From the NCBI GenBank assembly GCA_937875605.1, contig CALLXZ010000063.1:1-16334 (forward strand): DNA of 16,334 nt, in the 5' to 3' direction. The notes beneath the pieces are model-generated. The model was not told where the DNA came from, ran no database searches, and saw only the letters and a list, made by a program, of their open reading frames with translations. Position numbers and translations under genes: made by a program. The DNA comes from an uncultured Moheibacter sp. Lineage in GTDB: Bacteria > Bacteroidota > Bacteroidia > Flavobacteriales > Weeksellaceae. Shown here piece by piece: positions 13,105 through 16,334 of this stretch (position 1 is its first letter; every line of letters begins with the position of its first letter).

Positions 13105-15177
13105 TCAATGAAATCCTGCTCTTTCCAAAAGTGCTTCGTTGCTTGGTTTTTTACCTCGGAATTCGATGTACAAATCCATCGGGTCGACGCTTCCACCGCT
13201 TTGCAAAAGTTTTTTGAACTTTTTAGCAACTTCGGGATTAAAAATCCCTTTTTCTTTAAAGTAGGCAAAAGCATCAGCATCCAGCACTTCTGACCATTTG
13301 TACGAATAATAACCGGACGAATATCCGCCGTTGAAAATATGCGAAAACGAAACGCTCATATTGGTTCCCGGCACAATTGGATAAACATTTGTCGGTTCCA
13401 TGGCAAGATTTTCATACGAATCTACTGAACTGATATTCAAAGGATTTTTGCCATGCCAAGCCATATCCAATAACCCAAAACTCAATTGGCGAACTGTCTG
13501 ATATCCTTCCATATAATTCGAAGCATTTTTTACTTTTTGAACCAATTCGTGTGGGATGGTTTCGCTGGTTTGGTAATGTTGCGCAAAGAGCGCTAATACT
13601 TCCGGTTCGTAGCAGAAATTCTCCATAAACTGAGAAGGGAGTTCTACGAAGTCATACAAAACATTGGTTCCGGATTGGCTTTCATAACTGCTGTTTGCCA
13701 ATATCCCATGAAGTGCATGACCGAATTCATGAAACAGCGTCGTTACCTCACTAAATGTAAGTAGGGAAGGAGTATCTGCCGTAGGTTTGGTGAAATTACA
13801 AACGATGGAAATATGTGGACGAACCATTTTTCCGTTGATGTTGGATTGTCCGCGGAAGTCCGTCATCCAGGCACCCGCACGTTTTCCTTCTCTCGGAAAG
13901 AAATCGGTATAGAATAGTGCCAGATGATTTCCTTTTTCGTCCAAAACTTCATAAACCGTCACATCTTCGTGGTATTTGTCGATATCGTTTCTTTCTTTGA
14001 ATTGAATCTGGAACAATTTTCCGGCGACTTGAAAAGCACCGTTTACGACTTTGTCTAATTGAAAATAGGGTTTTAATTCATCATCTGAAAGATTAAACTT
14101 TTCTTGTTTTACTTTTTCAGCATAATAAGCATGATCCCAACGTTCAAGTTTAGAAACTCCGTCTTTGGATTGTGCATAATTTTGTAATAATTGGACATCT
14201 TTTAATCCAAAAGGTTTTGATTTTTTCAATAAATCATCCAAGAATTCTTTTACAATTTCGGGAGATTTCGCCATTCGTTCTTCCAAGACAAAATCGGCGT
14301 GAGTTTTATAACCCAGTAAGTTTGCACGTTCCAATCGGAGTTCAGCGATTCTTTTTACGTTGGATTCGTTGTTGAATTCATTGTTTTGAAATGCCTTTTT
14401 GCTATACGCTATGTACAATTCTTTTCGTAAATCGCGGTTTTCTGCATAGGTCATAAAAGGTAGATAGCTCGGCATCTGAAGCGTAAAGGTCCAACCTTTT
14501 TGATTGCGTTTTTCAGCTTCACTCTTAGCCTCGGCTTTTACATAATCCGGAAGACCTTTTAAGGAATTCTCGTCTGTAATGTTTTTAAAATAAGCATTGG
14601 TTTCTGCCAAAGCATTTTGTCCGAATTGAACTTGAAGTTTGGCTAATTCTTTATCGATTTGGCGAAGTTTATTTTTTTGATCTTCGTTTAGATTGGCTCC
14701 GTTTCGACTGAAATTCTTGTATTTTTTTTCCAATAATAGCTGCTGTTCCGAGCTTAGATTCAATTTGTCTTTTTGATCGTAAACCGCTTTCACTCGTTGA
14801 AACAAAACGGGATTTAGGGTGATGTCATTTCGAAGTTCTGAAAGCATAGGCGAAACTTCTTTGGCGATTTTCTGAATTTCATCATTGGTTTCTGCCGAAT
14901 TCATATTGAAAAAAACAGAAGAAATCCGGCTTAGGTTTTCACCGGAAGTTTCCAGCGCCACAATGGTATTTTCAAAAGTAGGGGAATCGGTTTGGTGGCA
15001 AATATCTTCAATGTCTTTTTTTGCCATTTGGATAGCGATTTCAAATGCCGGAAGATAATGTTCGTTTTTAATTTGACTAAATGGTACGGATTCGAAAGGG
15101 GTGTTGAATTTTTGTAACAGGGGATTTTCCATTTGGTTTTGAGAAATAATTAAAAATAAAAAATAAATGAATTTCAT
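13105..15177 (-). CDS. dcp: M3-family zinc metallopeptidase, peptidyl-dipeptidase Dcp type
   Basis: 690 residues, the usual length for Dcp. The zinc site is intact: HEFGH at 483-487 (H483, catalytic E484, H487) and third ligand E512 in DFVELPSQFMEN, 29 residues after the first histidine as in E. coli Dcp. The C-terminal FSHIFNGGYSSGYYSYKWSEVL (in part, 611-632) carries the conserved His/Tyr substrate-binding residues. It should remove C-terminal dipeptides from oligopeptides. The start is uncertain: from ATG at 15177 the protein begins MKFIYFLFLIISQNQ, a weak signal peptide without a good cleavage site; from ATG at 15132 it begins MENPLLQKFNTPFESVPF, which resembles the start of family members. 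I keep the longer form but consider the shorter, cytoplasmic one equally likely. Confidence 0.93.
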   Translation of the reverse strand: MKFIYFLFLIISQNQMENPLLQKFNTPFESVPFSQIKNEHYLPAFEIAIQMAKKDIEDICHQTDSPTFENTIVALETSGENLSRISSVFFNMNSAETNDEIQKIAKEVSPMLSELRNDITLNPVLFQRVKAVYDQKDKLNLSSEQQLLLEKKYKNFSRNGANLNEDQKNKLRQIDKELAKLQVQFGQNALAETNAYFKNITDENSLKGLPDYVKAEAKSEAEKRNQKGWTFTLQMPSYLPFMTYAENRDLRKELYIAYSKKAFQNNEFNNESNVKRIAELRLERANLLGYKTHADFVLEERMAKSPEIVKEFLDDLLKKSKPFGLKDVQLLQNYAQSKDGVSKLERWDHAYYAEKVKQEKFNLSDDELKPYFQLDKVVNGAFQVAGKLFQIQFKERNDIDKYHEDVTVYEVLDEKGNHLALFYTDFFPREGKRAGAWMTDFRGQSNINGKMVRPHISIVCNFTKPTADTPSLLTFSEVTTLFHEFGHALHGILANSSYESQSGTNVLYDFVELPSQFMENFCYEPEVLALFAQHYQTSETIPHELVQKVKNASNYMEGYQTVRQLSFGLLDMAWHGKNPLNISSVDSYENLAMEPTNVYPIVPGTNMSVSFSHIFNGGYSSGYYSYKWSEVLDADAFAYFKEKGIFNPEVAKKFKKLLQSGGSVDPMDLYIEFRGKKPSNEALLERAGFH

Positions 15178-15197
15178 TGCTTGTTTTTTGAAAACAA

Positions 15198-15205
15198 CAA
15201 ATTTA
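15198..15205 (-). promoter_or_regulatory. Candidate -7 element for the M3 peptidase gene
   Basis: On the minus strand this reads TAAATTTG, an exact TAnnTTTG match, with transcription expected to start near 15192. That leaves about 15 bases before the first ATG (15177) and about 60 before the second (15132). No TTG lies at standard -33 spacing. It sits between the terminator of the preceding gene and this gene, which supports an independent transcription unit. Confidence 0.5.
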
Positions 15206-15236
15206 TAGATTACAAAATGAATTAAGATGAATTTAA

Positions 15237-15259
15237 TAAAAAAACCCGCCTGAGCGGGT
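15237..15259 (-). terminator. Rho-independent terminator of the T9SS cargo gene
   Basis: Read on the minus strand, ACCCGC, loop TCAG, GCGGGT form a perfect 6-bp GC-rich stem (15244-15259), followed by a run of T residues (15238-15243, the A run on the plus strand). It lies 33 bases after the stop codon of the secreted-protein gene and separates it from the M3 peptidase promoter. The rest of the 115-base gap (15178-15292) is AT-rich with no other feature. Confidence 0.9.
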
Positions 15260-15292
15260 GAATATTAATGTTAATAAATATTTAAAGCGGGA

Positions 15293-16334
15293 TTATTGTC
15301 TTATAAATTTGGAGCTAAATTTTTCACCTTGTTGATTGGTTCCGCTTAGAATATAATTTCCTTTTGGAAGTTCAGTTAAATATAATTTGTCCGTTTTACT
15401 CAAATGGGTTTTGATGAGTTTTCCTGATAAATCGTAGACTTTAATTTCTGAGGCTTTTTCAGACAAATGAAGAATGTCCTTTACAGGATTTGGATAAAGT
15501 TTCAGTTTGTAAGTAATAATTTGATCGGAAATGGACATGTCATCATATTCGATAGAATAGACACCTTCTTCAGTATTGACAAGTAAAAGATTGCCATGAG
15601 TAAATAATCCGACAATACTTGACTGTTCGTTTGTGGTCTTGCCTAAATAGTCATTTAAAATTGGATTGAGAATGAGTTCTACTCCGTTGTAGAGGTAGAT
15701 TTGGTCAGCAACAGTGGCGTCATTGCTTTGAACAACGAATAGTAGATTTCCGTTCCAATCAGTGGCATATCTAAGTATTTCGTAAACAGATCCGTTATGC
15801 ACAGCTGAATAAACCAGTTCCGGACTATCATGTATTGAACTTATTTTATAAATATGTTCTACCTGATCGCTGCTTATGGTTTTAAAATAAGTCTCATTTT
15901 CCATGTGAACAAAAGCGTTTCCAGAACCACTTAGCTGAAATAAATTGTATGGAGAAGGTGCACGGAAGTTGTCTTCAAAAATTCCGATATTGTTGAATGT
16001 GTTTATTTGTTCTAAGGAAGATATACCATCGGTTTTATAAAAATTACCATTTATACTAAAAATTACGCCGTCCGGTAAAACGATATAATCCATTTGGATA
16101 TTAATATCTAATGCATCCGAAATAAAATTGGTGGATTGAAAATTGTTCGGAGCGATTGACAGTAACCGATTCACACCGGTGTGCATTTGTGCTAGGAAAA
16201 GTTCTCTTCCGTTGATAGTAATCCTTCCGTTCGGTGCAAATTGGTGCAAAGCAGTAATGTAATCACCTTCTCCTTCAGAGTTTAAAGTATTTTCAATATA
16301 ATCTACTACCTCATAGCTTGAATCAAATTTAAGC
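15293..16334 (-). CDS. C-terminal part of a secreted protein with a T9SS type A sorting domain (start outside the window)
   Basis: The frame stays open to the window edge, so about 347 codons of a longer gene are visible. A TTG at 16247-16249 is not a convincing start: the frame continues upstream with normal-looking coding sequence (ending ...EGDGYITALHQFAPNG) and no stop. Residues from the edge to about 275 form repeated short strands of the type seen in beta-propeller or repeat proteins (for example GRITINGRELFLAQM, VHMENETYF, GVYSIEYDD). The last 70 or so residues are a type A sorting domain: KLYPNPVKDILHL, then IKVYDLSGKLIKT, then LPKGNYILSG and a C-terminal KFIRQ. The type IX system would export it and remove this domain, leaving the protein on the surface or free. 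No catalytic motif is visible in this part. Confidence 0.88.
   Translation of the reverse strand, partial: LKFDSSYEVVDYIENTLNSEGEGDYITALHQFAPNGRITINGRELFLAQMHTGVNRLLSIAPNNFQSTNFISDALDINIQMDYIVLPDGVIFSINGNFYKTDGISSLEQINTFNNIGIFEDNFRAPSPYNLFQLSGSGNAFVHMENETYFKTISSDQVEHIYKISSIHDSPELVYSAVHNGSVYEILRYATDWNGNLLFVVQSNDATVADQIYLYNGVELILNPILNDYLGKTTNEQSSIVGLFTHGNLLLVNTEEGVYSIEYDDMSISDQIITYKLKLYPNPVKDILHLSEKASEIKVYDLSGKLIKTHLSKTDKLYLTELPKGNYILSGTNQQGEKFSSKFIRQ

Noticed and set aside
16247..16249. TTG as the start of the T9SS cargo gene
   Set aside because: The frame is open and coding-like to the window edge with no start or signal peptide, so the gene is simply cut by the window.

Overview
The window reads as a stretch of chromosome from a flavobacterium-like member of the Bacteroidota. 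The support is low-GC DNA with mostly TAA stops, -7 promoter elements of the Bacteroidota type TAnnTTTG, a type IX secretion (T9SS) type A C-terminal sorting domain, and protein families typical of Flavobacteriaceae. It holds 12 protein genes, the last cut by the window edge. There are no rRNA or tRNA genes, CRISPR arrays, insertion sequences or phage genes that I can see. It is gene-dense: no gene-free stretch exceeds about 125 bases, and each gap is described below.

Bases 1-6530 (+) form a self-contained efflux operon: a TetR-family repressor, a TolC-family outer membrane channel, a periplasmic adaptor and a 1057-residue RND pump of the drug-efflux (HAE1-like) type, closed by a strong rho-independent terminator. 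The operon promoter has recognisable -33 and -7 elements. A perfect 16-bp inverted repeat lies where transcription should start and is the likely operator of the repressor.

Bases 6541-7050 (+) encode a small exported protein of unknown function. Bases 7106-10925 (+) form a potassium module: a short KdpD-type sensor kinase with the membrane and kinase parts but without the usual N-terminal KdpD/USP sensor region, an overlapping KdpE response regulator, and a Kup potassium transporter. The 123-base kup leader carries two copies of a TTTATA-N5-TTTATA/T direct repeat about three helical turns apart. This is the layout of the E. coli KdpE site and suggests that this KdpDE pair controls kup rather than a kdpFABC operon. 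It is the most interesting signal in the window.

Bases 10995-12044 (+) encode a PaaE-like flavin/2Fe-2S reductase with its own -7 element. Its stop codon overlaps, tail to tail, the stop codon of a minus-strand group: a bacterial Suppressor-of-fused (SUFU) domain protein, a small PLDc_N-type membrane protein just upstream of it, and, after a 90-base gap, an M3 peptidyl-dipeptidase (Dcp type). Beyond a second good terminator lies the C-terminal part of a T9SS-secreted protein, also on the minus strand, whose start is outside the window.

Most genes are ordinary for this group. I see no clearly new multi-gene system; the best leads are regulatory (the KdpE-like boxes before kup and the operator before the tetR gene) and the SUFU/PLDc_N pair.
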